Origin: Gnetum montanum
Taxonomy: Eukaryota; Streptophyta; Gnetopsida; Gnetales; Gnetaceae
Assembly: GCA_015680685.1 (NCBI GenBank)
Contig: MNCI01030412.1
Coordinates: 4,496 to 68,495, forward strand
Direction: 5' to 3'
Length of the DNA: 64,000 nucleotides
Shown: positions 21,901 through 34,068 of the stretch, piece by piece
Numbering within the stretch: the first letter of the stretch is position 1
Layout: each line of letters begins with the position of its first letter
Made by a program: the position numbers and the translations under genes
The notes under the pieces: generated by a model
Database searches by the model: none
Told to the model about the DNA's origin: nothing
The model's input: only the letters and a program-made list of their open reading frames with translations

Positions 21901-22330
21901 TTGTTAATTATTAATTAATATGAAGAAAACTCTTCCTCTTATTTTATCAATCTAATTTATTTCTTTCTTGACTTCCAACTCTGTAATCTCTTCTTAAGAT
22001 ATAATTAGCAATTTCTAAAATTATGAAAAGATAGTAATAGAAAAATGACTTATTTTCTTCTATAAATTAAGGGTAAAATTGGGAGATGGGTATGAGTGTG
22101 AAGGTGTATCAAGCACAAAGTGTGAGAGGAAGGGCTTAAGGATGTGGTATTAGTAATAAGTTATGAGAGCTATCAAGGATAGCTTGTGTGCTTGGGTTAC
22201 TTTCTCCAAATAAAGAAAGAGTTCTACATTAGTTTCTATGGTTTTTTCCCCACATTAGAGTTTCCATGTGAATTTCTATGTTTTTTTTCTTTATTATTTA
22301 ATTTTACATATTTTAGTTAATTTTGTAATA
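21890..22330 (+). repeat. Probable 3' LTR of the copia element
   Basis: After the polyprotein end lies a purine tract (CAAGTGGGAGAAT at about 21888-21900) and then TGTTAATTATTAATTAA, a normal polypurine-tract/LTR junction. The right edge is not clear and 22330 is an estimate. No matching 5' LTR was found. Confidence 0.5.
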
Positions 22331-24972
22331 GTTTGGCTCTATAAAGTTTCACAAGCTATCACATAATGTACAAAATGGTTAGTATCAAGACAATGCACTT
22401 CTTACATCTTACAATCATTAATTAGGAAATGTATATCAAATATTCTATCATTATTAATTAGTAATTGATGCAGTTTTTTTATCCCCATAACCAAAGGTTT
22501 AATGATAATCTTTCATTTTGCATTATAAATATTTAGAATTTACAACCTTTTTTTTTACAACAAAACTTATTAACATTTGTCAAATTCATACATTGGATAA
22601 GCATATAAGTTTGGTCTCGGGGCATTGCCCCTTAAGCTATCCACCCTTTAAGTTTCTAACACCATATTACTTCAATATCAACTAATCCTACTAAACATTC
22701 ATTTCAAAATTATTACACATCTTCTACTTCACATGATCCCACTTATTAATTATGAAATTTAAAAATAAATAGATGCTTTCTAACATTGGCTACCCCCATG
22801 CTTAAAAGAAGCTGAAAAGTACATTTTCCTATAGTTAGCACTAAATTAACTAGTAAAATAGATCTTAAAATGTTAATTTTTATAAAAAAAATAATAATAA
22901 AATGTTTATTTTATTTATTATTTGTTTAACATAAAAACCATTTTTTAGAAAAAAAGGTTGAATTAACTTTAAATAAAATAAATGAAGATGACTAATCACC
23001 CAAGATCCTTTCTCTTACTTCAAGCCTAAGTAAATGACTCCTTCTTCCATTAATATTCCACACCTTGGTAAGCTATTGCCTCACTAACTAATTCTTTATG
23101 TTACTACTTACACCTTAATTAGTGGCTTTGTATTTTATACTAGGTTACATTTAATTAGTTAGTATCAAAACTAATACAAATCTGTAGATAGGTAGGTAGA
23201 AAATATTTAGTGGCACAAAAGGCACTATTAGGTAGCATACCCTTAGCAAATTATTTTTCTTTTTTGTTTTGTTTTGTTTTTTCTTTTTCTTTTTTCTTTT
23301 GGAAGTATAGTGGGGGTGTTAAGACTAAAAGAATAACTATAAGTACACTCTAAGATATATAGTCAATATGATACTTTATAAGAAGTGTGGAGTAACATAA
23401 TGATGGCTCAAGTGTGACTCAAACTCCTAAACTCTTACCTAACAAGACAATAAGCTAATTATTTGAATTGCTATCACTAGAACTCTTTTTCCAATTTAAT
23501 TTCTTAGGTGATATGTCTACACCTCATTATATGGTAATATCTCTATAGATAAATAAAGTAGTAATTCAATTGATTTATGCTTTTGTATCATTCTTCATAC
23601 TTATAATTTACACACCTAGGAAAGGTTAGTCCAATTACAATCTTATAACTGAGCGTTACCAAGTAGAATCAAACCCTTGACTTGGAACTTTCAATCAAGA
23701 GTAGTACCATTAGGTTAACACCTCATTGTTTAAGTGAAAATAATGACTCAATTAAGGCCTAACCATTGAGTAGTATAACTAAATTTACTTTATTTTAAAA
23801 TAAGAATTAAATCTAACTTTCAAATAAAAAATAAATCAAAATTAGCTACATTGATTTATGCAAAATTAGTTTTGGAGTTGAACATTTATTAAATAAGTTA
23901 TCCTCATACTAATAATAATTGCAAGAATTAGGCAAATTATTGTAGAGGAAAGGGGGTATCCTTAGACAAGTTATTGTAGATAACTAGTTGTACATATTAA
24001 ATTCCACTTTTCATCAAGAAAAGTATATTATTTTTATTTAAAATCTATTTTAAAAAATACCATTAATGATTTTCAAAAGAACTAAAAATACTTTCATATT
24101 TGATAGAGCTTTCACTAAGGCTTACTATTATTGAAACTAATCTATTTTAATAAAATTATCAAGTTAAATGTTACATCGCTACCTTTGATTTAGGGCACTA
24201 CATAATACTACACTTGACTCCCCAAAACACTAAGAAATATAGTACTTACTAAAGATGAATTATGATTCAGTAATCACAATCATAGTACTTGCAAACATAG
24301 TTAGAAGACATGGCACACATTAGACTATACTTATGAGTATAGTGAGTATGCCTTAGGAATCATATAAGCACTAAGACTTAAGAAATACACACATAGAAGA
24401 TAGATAAAAAAACATAGATGCATTTCACATCAAAATAAGACAATATGCATCAATCCTAGACTCTGTGCTACTAGTCCTAACCCGCTTCTCTAAAGAGTAA
24501 AGGAGGTGCTCACGCCTAAAGCCAAAGCCTAGGTAATCTACATATTTTTGTGATATAGTTCACAAAGAATCAGGGGAATATAGTTCTCTAGGAGAATGAT
24601 CAAGATTATGATAGCATGTTACTTGTAAGGATATCACATTTCTTTAGCTCTAATTCAAAGGAAAACAACCTTTGAATCATAAAAAAGGCATGTTTTTTTA
24701 CCTTGCTTGAAAGAAGCAATATCATTAGAGATTAAGTATATCTTTGTACACTTCCCAAATGTGCAAGTAAAATGAATATTAAAGGGAACTAAATAGCTAA
24801 AGGCCCATCCAATAATTATAGATAAGGAGGTTCAAAGGCTAGGATTATTCAACTATAAAGCACAAATGTTAAGCTCAACTTGATATCCCATAGAGGCTTA
24901 GAGGTATTCACACATTCTAGGTTAAAGAAGAAAAGGTTTAATCTTTCTCATGCAACGTATACCAACCTTGTT
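22331..24972. other. AT-rich stretch without recognised genes
   Basis: No protein motif, RNA gene or clear repeat border found on either strand. Contains poly-pyrimidine tracts (23257-23300) and, near 23640-23740, text (AGTACCATTAGGTTAACACC) resembling 7855-7885 and 36838-36868 in the copia-derived blocks (family-like but unidentified). Confidence 0.5.
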
Positions 24973-25293
24973 ACCTAGAGCAAAGTCTACTAGCTTAATA
25001 TGCAAGCTAATTCTGTACCACTTGCAGTGATACAAAAGTGTAGAGTTGATTCTTTATGTCCAAGGGGAGACTACCATGTATCTTAGAGGACTCCTTCCTA
25101 AGGAATAGTGAAATCCTAGAACTAGCATAAGCAGTGAGCTTTGAGACTTTAGCCTTGACATAAAACCACTTGAAACATCTTAATTGAGGAAGAACACATT
25201 GGTTCTTTATGTCTTAGAAGTGGTTCATCTACAAATGCACTTGAAATCATCTAATTTATTTCACAGTCATCTTTTTTAATTACCATTTATAGG
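24973..25293 (-). mobile_element. Copia-derived block, copy 2, left piece
   Basis: Matches 5641-5965 (CCTAGAG(C/T)AAAGT, TAGAGTTGAT, ATCTTAGAGGA, CACATTGGTTCTTTA). Interrupted at 25298 by element A. The right piece resumes at 35090 (and in the inverted segment 34917-35017). Confidence 0.85.
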
Positions 25294-25298
25294 CAACA

Positions 25299-26164
25299 TG
25301 ATGAATTGTGGTTTGCTAGGCCCCGATATCAAGTACAAGATATCGAGTACCCGATATCTTAGCATGGATACGATATTGTATACACAATATCATGATTCCT
25401 GTGTTGGATTATAAATATAGCACTTAGGCGCATGGGGAGGAGTCTTTTGGCCGATAAGTCTTTACATCAAGTCTTTTTGTCAGTTTTTAGTTAATTTTCA
25501 GTTCCTTTTCCCAAGTACATGCCCACAGTGTGATGCTTGTAATTGTATAGATTCTTTGTTTGAGTGTGACGTACTTGGACATGTACATGATCAATAATAA
25601 AGATTGAGGTTACTCCATCTTTGCAACATTCATTTAGTTTTAAATTTTTAATTGTTAATTATTATTTATTATTTTCTTAGTTAATATTTCTTTATCATCA
25701 TTTATTATTCCTGTTGTTAATGCGGAATGACTACATCTTAATCATGAACATTTAAGTGTAACAACTTGGTAACCCAATAGTGTATCTAGGAGTGCTCAAG
25801 TAATGTGTGCTTAGTAATCCTAGAAGTAGTACGCAAGGTTCAAGATGTATATGAATGATTAAGGATGGATGCTCATTACACTTCAGCTAGTTTAGATTTT
25901 ATTTTCCATTGTTTATTAGTTTAATCAAGATTATTTTCCATTGTCTCTAGGAGTAGCCTAGTGTTAGGAATCAAATCATACATCTCACTCTAGACTAAAC
26001 CATATGTGACAAAGCAAATACTAGTCCAAGTGGGAAGATGGCAAATTGTTATCAATATATAGCTATTTAGGTGCCACAACTAGTCCATTTGTGGAGTTCG
26101 ACCGAATCATGTGTATAGGCTCATATTCATATGGTTGAGCATAGGGGTACCTCGTTGCTCATCA
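25299..26164 (+). repeat. 5' LTR of element A
   Basis: 866 bp, TGATGAATTG...TTGCTCATCA. U3 carries GATATC at 25325, 25339 and 25353 (exactly 14 bp apart), then GATATT at 25372 and AATATC at 25386 (again 14 bp apart). The TATA box (TTATAAATA) lies near 25409. Very similar to the 3' LTR at 34069. Confidence 0.88.
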
Positions 26165-26165
26165 T

Positions 26166-26183
26166 TGGCATCATTACTGGGGA
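26166..26183 (+). other. Primer-binding site of element A, tRNA-Asp-like
   Basis: TGGCATCATTACTGGGGA, one base after the LTR. This is a decayed form of the tRNA-Asp complement TGGCGCCGTTGCCGGGGA (13 of 18 positions kept). Confidence 0.75.
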
Positions 26184-26296
26184 TAGTGCTAGTTATTTAG
26201 ATTAGTTACATCATCCAAGATTGCTATAATGAATTTTTGTTGATATAACCTTTAGAAAGAAAGTAATTGCAAATAAGTCAAACACAATTCACAACA

Positions 26297-26425
26297 ATGT
26301 CTCCCTCACAAGACTATGATAATGTAACAACTAGTGAGGTAATTCATTGGAGGACCAATGAAATATATGATGATGAGGACGATGTTTGGAGTACTCAATC
26401 TTATGTAGGAGTCTCCTATCTTTAC
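26297..26425 (+). pseudogene. gag of element A, N-terminal part
   Basis: Starts at ATG 26297 with MSPSQDYDNVTTSEVIHW, collinear with the gag starts of D (44149, minus) and E (571, minus). Text runs to GVSYLY, where D continues with its own gag but A switches to foreign DNA. The rest of this gag resumes near 29926. Confidence 0.85.
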
Positions 26426-27101
26426 GAGCACCCTAACAGTACTCAAGGACTCTTGTCATCCAACTTTGACACCTCTAGCAAGGATAGGACATCCCAAGAA
26501 TGTGGGGGCCTATAAGGCCTAGGACCTTCTCAATGGTTAATAGGAATATATCTAAGGATGATTGGGAGAAATACAAAAGTCATGATAAGTCTTTCAGTTC
26601 TTTCTCTTCCTTTACTCCTTCTGTTGGTGACCATTTGGGACGCGCGACCGCCAACGAGTATCCTCGAATAGGATTTAGGTGCTTGCTGGTCTCTGGCAAC
26701 ACCAAGGCCCAGCTACCTCCAAATAGACTCAGTAGTTAATGTGAGTATGTGTGTGCTCTATTGCGGCATGCGGTTGTGAAAAATGAAACGATTGCGTTAT
26801 GTGTAAACTATAAATGACTTATCTTAAAGAGATTCAACCAACTTTACCAAGTACTGTGAGTTGTTAAGAGTTCCTATTTTATTCAATTGCCTAGTCTATG
26901 CAGTCCTTATAATACCTACTTGTAACAAATAAAATTTTGTAAAAACATTTGAGCACGACTCCATGAATCTACTCCAATTCTTCCCTAGAGAAAGAGATAG
27001 TTCCACAAGAAAACTAGAAATAGAGCAAGATTCGATGGAAATAGACAGAAAAGAAAGAATATTTGTGTAGACCTCAAATATTTCAACAAGGTAAAATGAC
27101 A

Positions 27102-27323
27102 NNNNNNNNNNNNNNNNNNNNNNNNNNNNNNNNNNNNNNNNNNNNNNNNNNNNNNNNNNNNNNNNNNNNNNNNNNNNNNNNNNNNNNNNNNNNNNNNNNN
27201 NNNNNNNNNNNNNNNNNNNNNNNNNNNNNNNNNNNNNNNNNNNNNNNNNNNNNNNNNNNNNNNNNNNNNNNNNNNNNNNNNNNNNNNNNNNNNNNNNNNN
27301 NNNNNNNNNNNNNNNNNNNNNNN
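27102..27323. other. Assembly gap (222 N)
   Basis: Unknown sequence inside the foreign insert of element A. Open frames running across it are meaningless. Confidence 0.99.
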
Positions 27324-27829
27324 CAATAACAAAATTTACTACTAAAATGCTCTTAAGGCTTTTAAAGACAAGTGCTTCTATGGCAAAATTTTAACAAAAA
27401 TTTTCTATCAGGCAACAAGAACAATAAGAGCAATCTAAAAATCCCAAAATTACTTGCCAAGGATGATACTATCTAAACCACTAGCTAAAAAATTTAAACA
27501 AAATAAAAAATAAAAAACATAACTCACAGGACCATGAAAAAGAGGCTGAAATCTTTTCTTTAGCAAGTCATCTTACAAGCAATCTTTCACACTTTTTTCT
27601 TTACAAATGCTCTTCTCCCAAGACTCAAAGTGTGTCTCCAAGTGAGAGCCCAAGTACTAGCTAGTAGCCTTCCAAAGTGTGATATCAATGTCTTCTCCAA
27701 AGTCCCCCCTTGTGTCTTTTCTTCTTACCCCTGAAGCCTTTTTATAAGGTTCAAAAGGTAGGTAGGTAAGTTACGAAATATATTTGGTGGTTATAACCAC
27801 CATAGAGATAAAAAAGCTATGGGTGAAAG

Positions 27830-27892
27830 GTGTCCTCATTCAATTGCCAAGTGTCTTCATTCAGTTGTCAAGTGTCTTCATTCAGTTGCCAA
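27830..27892 (+). repeat. Three 21-bp tandem units
   Basis: Units of the form GTGTCYTCATTCARTTGYCAA at 27830, 27851 and 27872. They are followed by two looser copies of a ~40-bp unit ending TTGTAGTTRACAAGTGGCC (27897-27990). Confidence 0.85.
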
Positions 27893-28199
27893 GTGGTCAC
27901 CATGGAGATAAAAAAGTTGTAGTTGACAAGTGGCCCATTTAGTTGACAAGTGGCCATTATGGAGTTAAAGAGGTTGTAGTTAACAAGTGGCCTTTGTATA
28001 AAAGCTATGGTGGCCAAGTGTCTCCCTATTTCTTTTTAATGATAACCTTTCCCCTGTTCTTTATATACATATAGATTATTATTAAAACTTAAATTATGAC
28101 TTTATGCCCGTATTAATATTTTTTTATGTTATAACTTTGGTCATGGAATCGATTAATAAAATCTTTTTCTTTTTAAAATAAAATCAGGGTTAATACAAG

Positions 28200-29640
28200 G
28201 ACAACGATTTGATATTATGTCGTGTGCTTCTTCTCCCTCTTTTATCTCTAGCAACTGCAGACGTTCCCGAATCCTTCGCTGCTACAGTCTTGCAGGAATA
28301 CTTCTAGCCACCATGATTGTTGTTGATATTGGGACTGGGACTGCTAATTTTTCTTGCTTGATTTCCTCAAGTCATTTTTGTCAATTTTGCAGTTCTAGGT
28401 TCTGACCTGGTTCTGATTCTACTGTTGCAAGGGAGAATCAAGTTTGACCTTAATCAGGGGCAAATTCACCAGCAAGGGCACCAACGATGTCGATCCAAAT
28501 GAGGACATCTCCAAGATTATCATTATCGGAGAATCCGACGCCGAATGCACATCCGACAGCAGATTACATTGCATATCTGCCTGTGCAAATTTTGATCTCG
28601 CATGCACTGCTGCAGCAGAAAATTTAGGATTTTTCTTGGTAGTGGTGGCAGTGGCATCATCCTAGTCAAGATTATCAAAGCTGAAGAGGAAATCAAGAAC
28701 CTCTACAACAACAGATGATCCCTCCAACATGCCTCGCGTCAGAACCTTGATTGTTTCTGAGGCAGGACCGATGGAGCTTGAGCTTGAGCCTAATCCTAAG
28801 CTTGATTCTGAGATTGAACCTAAACCTGTGCTTGCATCAGCGTAGGGTTTTGCTGATGATGTTGTTGTTGAAGGAGATCGTATTCCTCCATCATGTTGTC
28901 GAGGTCTTCATCAGTGGTGACTGAGATGATAGTGTTGGGGTCTTCATTTGACAGTTGATATTTGATGCCGACGCTGCATCACTCTAGCATTTGCAGATGA
29001 TGATGATGCATCCTTGCATAATGCTGCCGTTATCAACTAATTGTTAGAGGATACCAAATCGATAACACCCTTGAATTTGAGCCCAGGTACAGCCAACAAC
29101 TCTCATAACCAATTCCTCAAATGGGAGATTGCGTCGCTCATCATCTTTTTGCTCATCCACAAAATCTAATAGTTTTTGTAGGTGTTCCATCCCTGATACC
29201 CGATCCAAGAACCTAAGGTTATGCCAATTCTAATGCTCCATCTAATTCTGAGGGCCTCGGTTAATGTGCCGATGAAGAGCTCGTAATAGCACCCAGTTGA
29301 AATTCTTTTTATAGGATTGATACTTTGCCTACTACACTCACGGCCTAGCTAGCCTATCAGTGGTAGTGGGAATTCTCCCATCTGACTATCATGAATGAAG
29401 AACTTGGGTGCATGGTAAAGAAGAAATTTTAGGATCCAAAAGCAGGGTGACGTAGGGTGAAGAGGTCTCATCGTAGCCCTCGTTGTAGCCGATTAATGCA
29501 CGTTGCTTCACAGGGCATACTAATGTAGTTATAGGGTCGTCAATTGCTTCCTCCGGCTCATCGCTAGCGGTTTGTTTATAAGGACACTGGATCCCTTCAT
29601 TCATCAAAAGGCACACTTACTAACATGATGCTCTCAACAT
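28200..29640 (-). pseudogene. Host gene fragment with partial PB1 domain
   Basis: Minus-strand coding-like DNA. From 28969 to 28820 one frame reads GIKYQLSNEDP, ISVTTDEDLDNMMEEYD and a Q-rich tail, ending at TAG 28820-28822. This is the C-terminal half of a plant PB1 domain, a protein-interaction module. The acidic T-D-E-D-L-D-N-M box is its interaction motif, and plant relatives read KYQLPxEDLDALISVTTDEDL (from memory). The N-terminal half (basic lysine, glycine-rich turn) is not found upstream, where a TGA precedes the block. Nearby minus-strand frames (29616-29389; about 29250-29050 with LQKLLDFVDEQKDDERRNLPF) look coding but I do not recognise them. The parent gene cannot be named. It is not functional as it stands. 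Confidence 0.68.
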
Positions 29641-29925
29641 CCAATACTTATACAGTGCTTAGCATCAGCATTGTCTGATCTATTTTTGTTCTAAATGCAG
29701 AGTATATATAGAGACCCTTAANAATCTATTTTTGTTCTAAATGCAGAGTATATATAGAGACCCTTAACAAATTACCTTTTTCCAGTGTCTCTACTGCCAA
29801 TCTATTCCATGAAATGGCCAAAATGTGCCAACACCTTTGACGTTAGGTCATGACATGGATGACCATTTCTCAAGGGTTCAACGTAGAAATAAAAATTGAG
29901 CCCATGGGCAAAGTCATGAATGCCA

Positions 29926-32014
29926 ACATAAAAAAAGAAAACATCATCCCAACTCATAAATTCAAAGCTTATCTAGTGATGATGAACCCCTGCTAGCCAC
30001 TAAGAGCCTAATGCATATACAAGAGGCTATTCAAATACCTTGCAAGCACTGCAAGGAAAGTCATCTACCTAGGCTTGATTTAGATAACTTTTCCAAGTTT
30101 TTAGGAGGCAATGATTTAGATTTGGAACAACATTTATAAGCCTTCTATGATTCCTATGCATGGAACAATATTGATAATCGGTGGTAAAAAATCAAGCTCT
30201 TTCCTATGATACTCGTTGGCCAAGAAAAAGTATGGTACAGATCCTTAAAGCCAAAATCAATTTGTAGTTGGCTGATAATGATAGAACTCTTCACTGAAAG
30301 ATATCAAACCTATGCAAGAGTGTCAGCCTTGTGGAGACAAATCGAAGAGTGGAAACAAGGGCAACATGAACCATTGGACATGGCCTTGGAAAGCAAGAAA
30401 GATATTATTCATTCTTAAACAACTACCTAGGTCATGGGTTCTCCAAGGAAAGGCTAATGTGTCACATCATGGATGGGCTTCGTAATGAAACAAGGAAGAA
30501 CCTAGGGATGTATGTCCTAGGTAAACTATATGAACTATGAATCCATCAATTCTAAGAGCTTATTAAGTGGGTAGCAAAAGAAGAAGGAGAAATAGTAAAA
30601 TGGGAGAATGCTGAAAAATCTCAATAGGACCAAACTCTTGAAGTAACAAGGGTCCATAATTATAAAGAGGAGAAATCAAATCACCTCAAGAAGGTGAAAT
30701 AGTTTCTACCTTTGCCAATACTAAAATCACTAGATGAAATTAAAGCAAAGGTCAATAAGATGATGAAGTGGGTACATGAAAAATGTAGAGAATAAGCAAA
30801 CATCATTATGGGGAGACCCATGCAAGATAAATTTGATGAACAAAACAAATAGAGGATACCAAACCTAGAAATAGGACAGAACACCATTTGACAATTGGAA
30901 AGAAGGGTTGAAGAGAATGAGAATAGGGGCTCAACTACAAAACATAAGTATCAATGTGATGTTTTTCTATACAATCACCCAAGAGCCCAATGCCCAATCT
31001 TTTCACATCTACATGAGCATTGGAGAAGAATGTTACATTTAGATTTCATACAAAAGTACATGTTTGGGTGCATCCATGTCCCACAACTTTATGGGAAATT
31101 CCACAACTCATCATACTATCCATGGGTTAATTCTTATTAGCCTCAATACTATGCTCAACCATTATGGAAAAACCCCTAGTCATGGGGGAGGTCATTGCCA
31201 AACTAGCCACACCCTTTGTATCACCTGAAACCAAGCATTTATTATGTTCAACACCCTATTTCTCCAACTAGATTGACATCCTCTATTTCACCTCATTGTT
31301 ATCATTCTCCCAAGTATCATCAACCCATGTCCTCTCTTATGGAATCACCATGTCATGTTCCTTATACTTCTCCTTGCTCTCTATATTCTCATCCTTTACC
31401 TCCTCCTACATTGCCACTAGTAGTACCAGAAGATTTTGCACCACAACACCAACACACAAACATTACTTGTGCCACTACTATCAATAGTAGTGGGGGTTTC
31501 CACAACATTGAAAGTGTCCTTTCTTTAGGCATGACCATAGAAAGAGACAACATAGTTTTGAACCCACTACACGTAGAAACCTAGCACAAGTCCAGCACTA
31601 TGATGCATCTTCCTCTTTGAACTCAACGCCTTCTGTTACCTTATCTGGGCCACCAATTAACACTCCAACAACCATGCANAGCCACCAATTAACAATTCAA
31701 CAACCTTGCAGCCCAATGAATATGACAATGTGAAGAGACATATCAATCCTTGCATACCATCTTACGATCATGGGTTCCATAGTGGGTCAACTCCTTAGCA
31801 CATGACCACATCTTATAATCTACCCCACTATGCTTACTTTAATCAAGTGTTTGAACCCTAGTTTGGGTACATTCCTACCACCACATCAAAAGATAGCTAG
31901 TGGTTTGGATATGATTGGACCCCAATAGTTCCAATATGCATGGATCCAAACATTCCATTTATTAATTCTTGCCATGATCCAAGGTTTAGTCATGGGGGAC
32001 ACCCCCCATTCTAA
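29926..32014 (+). pseudogene. gag of element A, main part
   Basis: Resumes the family A gag. The core near 30060-30420 reads LPRLDLDNFSKFLGG, AWNNIDNRW and EKVWYRSLKPKSI, and the zinc-knuckle region near 30955-31000 reads QCDVFLYNHPRAQC, where D has CDVC (one ligand lost here). A Pro/Ser/Tyr-rich tail follows (31216-31480, e.g. HPLPPPTLPLVVPEDF), then the end RFSHGGHPPF and TAA at 32012-32014. Gag would form the particle that packages the element RNA. Several stops and frameshifts. The N's at 29722 and 31679 sit between short duplicated stretches. No protease follows. Confidence 0.82.
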
Positions 32015-34068
32015 CAAGTAGAGGTTTTTCAATTTTTTGTTTTCTAATTTTTCATTCTCTAATTTTTCATCTTTCAATTTGTCATTTTATCTTTTTGAGA
32101 GTGATCTCATTTGTGAATAAAATACTCATGTGACCTATTAGTTGAGGTGTTACTCTATGTTATTGAGTCAAAAGGGACTAATTATTTGGATAGTGAGCCC
32201 ATAACATCCATCCACCCATTCTATTAATAAGAGGTTCTACTCTAGGTACGATGATATTCTTATTTTCATTAAAACTTAAAGTAACTTTGTACTCATTATG
32301 CCTAGAGTGAAGAGTGACGAAATAAGAGGGAATGGAAAGGGTGTGACATCAAGGGGACTTGTGGATTCTCTTTGGTGACATCTATAGGTGTTATCATGCA
32401 ACTTGGTTATACTAAGATCCTTGTAGATCTAAGAAAAAATGGGAGTAAGAGTTGTGATAAAGGCACTCAATAAAGGAACTCAATGATATTTTGGGGGGTT
32501 CCACTGGAAAAACATGCATCCATGCCTGAAGGTCGGTGGCTTCTTTGGATTACTTTTGGGAAAGACAAAGTGCAAAAAATGGCCAGAAGAAGAGAAAGAT
32601 AAGAAAAAAAAGAGAGAAGAGAAAAAAAAAGCAAGGAAAAAAATAAGAAATGAAGCAAAAAATAAAAGACCAAGAAAAACATGTTGTAGAAAAATTTGAA
32701 TCACTCCTCCCTTGCGTAAAATGCCAACTGATTGTACGCCTTACTGTCATGATGCTCTTATGGTTATGTATCATTGGGATGAAACAGTGTAATGTTACTG
32801 ATCAAAGATATGGACCTGATTTTGATCTTGGAGCAAAAGGATAATGGTACTTTAATCACACAAAACACTTAGAATTCATTGTTCCCAAGGTAAGTTATCT
32901 CATGTCTTGATCTCTACAATTCCTTCTATAATTCGTCTCATCTCATTGTCCAAGTGCTTATAACTTGTGTCTTATGTGGCATAGAATTTATACCTTATCA
33001 TGGTGGTATTTAACATGTGTGTATTTTGTTGCACCGATGTAGATTATATTTAACTCTTCTAGTGCCTATAGAGATTTTAAGGTGTGGTTATGCAAGGGCA
33101 TTATAGGTTGGAACTTGCTTTGGGAAGGAACCACTTGTGTGACTTTTGTAATTTGTACTTGTTTCACACCACCACACATTTTATGCCCTCCAAGACTCCC
33201 TTGCCAAATCTATTTTTTTTCCTTTGTCATCATTTTATCAAACATTTGTTAGAACCATTACATGTCCTTTTATGTGTCACCTAAATAGATTAGGTCTAAC
33301 ATTAAACTTTTAGGAAAACTTCCTTGAAAAATATCTAACTCTAGAATCACACTAAGCAATGAATTAAACATTTATTAAAGTTAATGAGTAAGGTATAAGA
33401 TAACCAAATTTCTTTAAGCAACCTTACTAACAATCAGTCCTTGTGTGATTATAGATGGTCTCTAAAAAAGAATAGCAAGGAGGACCTTCTAAAGGTGCAA
33501 CTAAACACTCGAGAGGAGGTAGAGGCCAAGGACCTCATGCATAACATGTAGAGCGAGAGGCACAATCATTCATCATCCATCAGAAAACTCCTGTCATTGC
33601 ACAATCTAGCCAAGAAAAAGGTGGAGAGGTTATGGCTAGAGCCTATGAAGAGGAACAATGACTATTTGTAGCATGGTACGTTAAAGATAATTAAATGTTC
33701 TTGCAACTACCGTGTCTATGGAAAGTGCCAACTCCATCAAACATTGGAACATTAGCATGGATGACTCATGATCCTCAGATAGAAGAGGAGAAACTTCAGG
33801 CTCTTCTTCAACAATATTAATCTTAAAAGCCTAGAGCGCAGGACAAAGGAAAGGCATCCATGGAGGAGCCACAACCATTAAGAACTAGATGAGTTCCACA
33901 AGTTTTGTATTTTGTGTTTGTGTTCAAATTTTGTTTAATCGCACACTACAACATGAAACAATCCATGGTCATTCAATAATCCCATACGTATCCACTATTT
34001 GTAATTGAATGAACTTGTTCCTCACTTTTTTTGACTTGAGGATGGGTTTTTATTTAGTCATGGGGATA
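32015..34068 (+). other. 3' region of element A
   Basis: Between the gag stop and the 3' LTR, with no pol motif in any frame. A purine-rich tract lies at 32590-32660. At about 33450-33890 there is a coding-like segment conserved in element D (40290-40700 minus): frame LLKVQLNTREEVEAKDLM...LSLHNLAKKKVE has one stop here and none in D. The polypurine tract TCATGGGGATA lies directly before the LTR. Confidence 0.7.

Larger units (their letters stand above)
26426..29925. other. Foreign insert of ~3.5 kb in the gag of element A
   Basis: D reads straight through this point (VSYIHKQRKHCPNLQ) with no such DNA. The insert has a GC-richer 5' part (26460-26750, including an open frame 26500-26739 with no recognised motif), an N gap, a short repeat zone (27830-27990) and a coding-like zone (28200-29640) with a PB1 fragment on the minus strand. 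No TG...CA ends or obvious target-site duplication were seen at its borders, which are located only to about 10-20 bp. Confidence 0.65.

Noticed and set aside
23610-23745. Possible tRNA-derived SINE (text with GTACCATTAGGTTAACACC)
   Set aside because: No convincing A and B boxes in order, no poly-A or T tail and no target-site duplication seen.
26500-26739. 79-codon frame (DHLGRATANEYPRIGFR...) considered as a host exon
   Set aside because: It looks protein-like and GC-richer but matches no family I can name, and the plus-strand direction conflicts with the PB1 fragment. Kept only as part of the foreign insert.
26985-27332. Open frames across 27102-27323
   Set aside because: They consist mostly of N-derived X residues; the frame is not real. 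The same holds for frames at 46046-46357.
28444-28665. Plus-strand 73-codon frame in the PB1 zone
   Set aside because: The PB1 text is on the minus strand and the plus frame is probably its shadow.
32467-32774. Several overlapping frames rich in Phe/Ser or Lys/Glu
   Set aside because: Both strands of a single purine-rich tract in the element A 3' region; low complexity, no motif.
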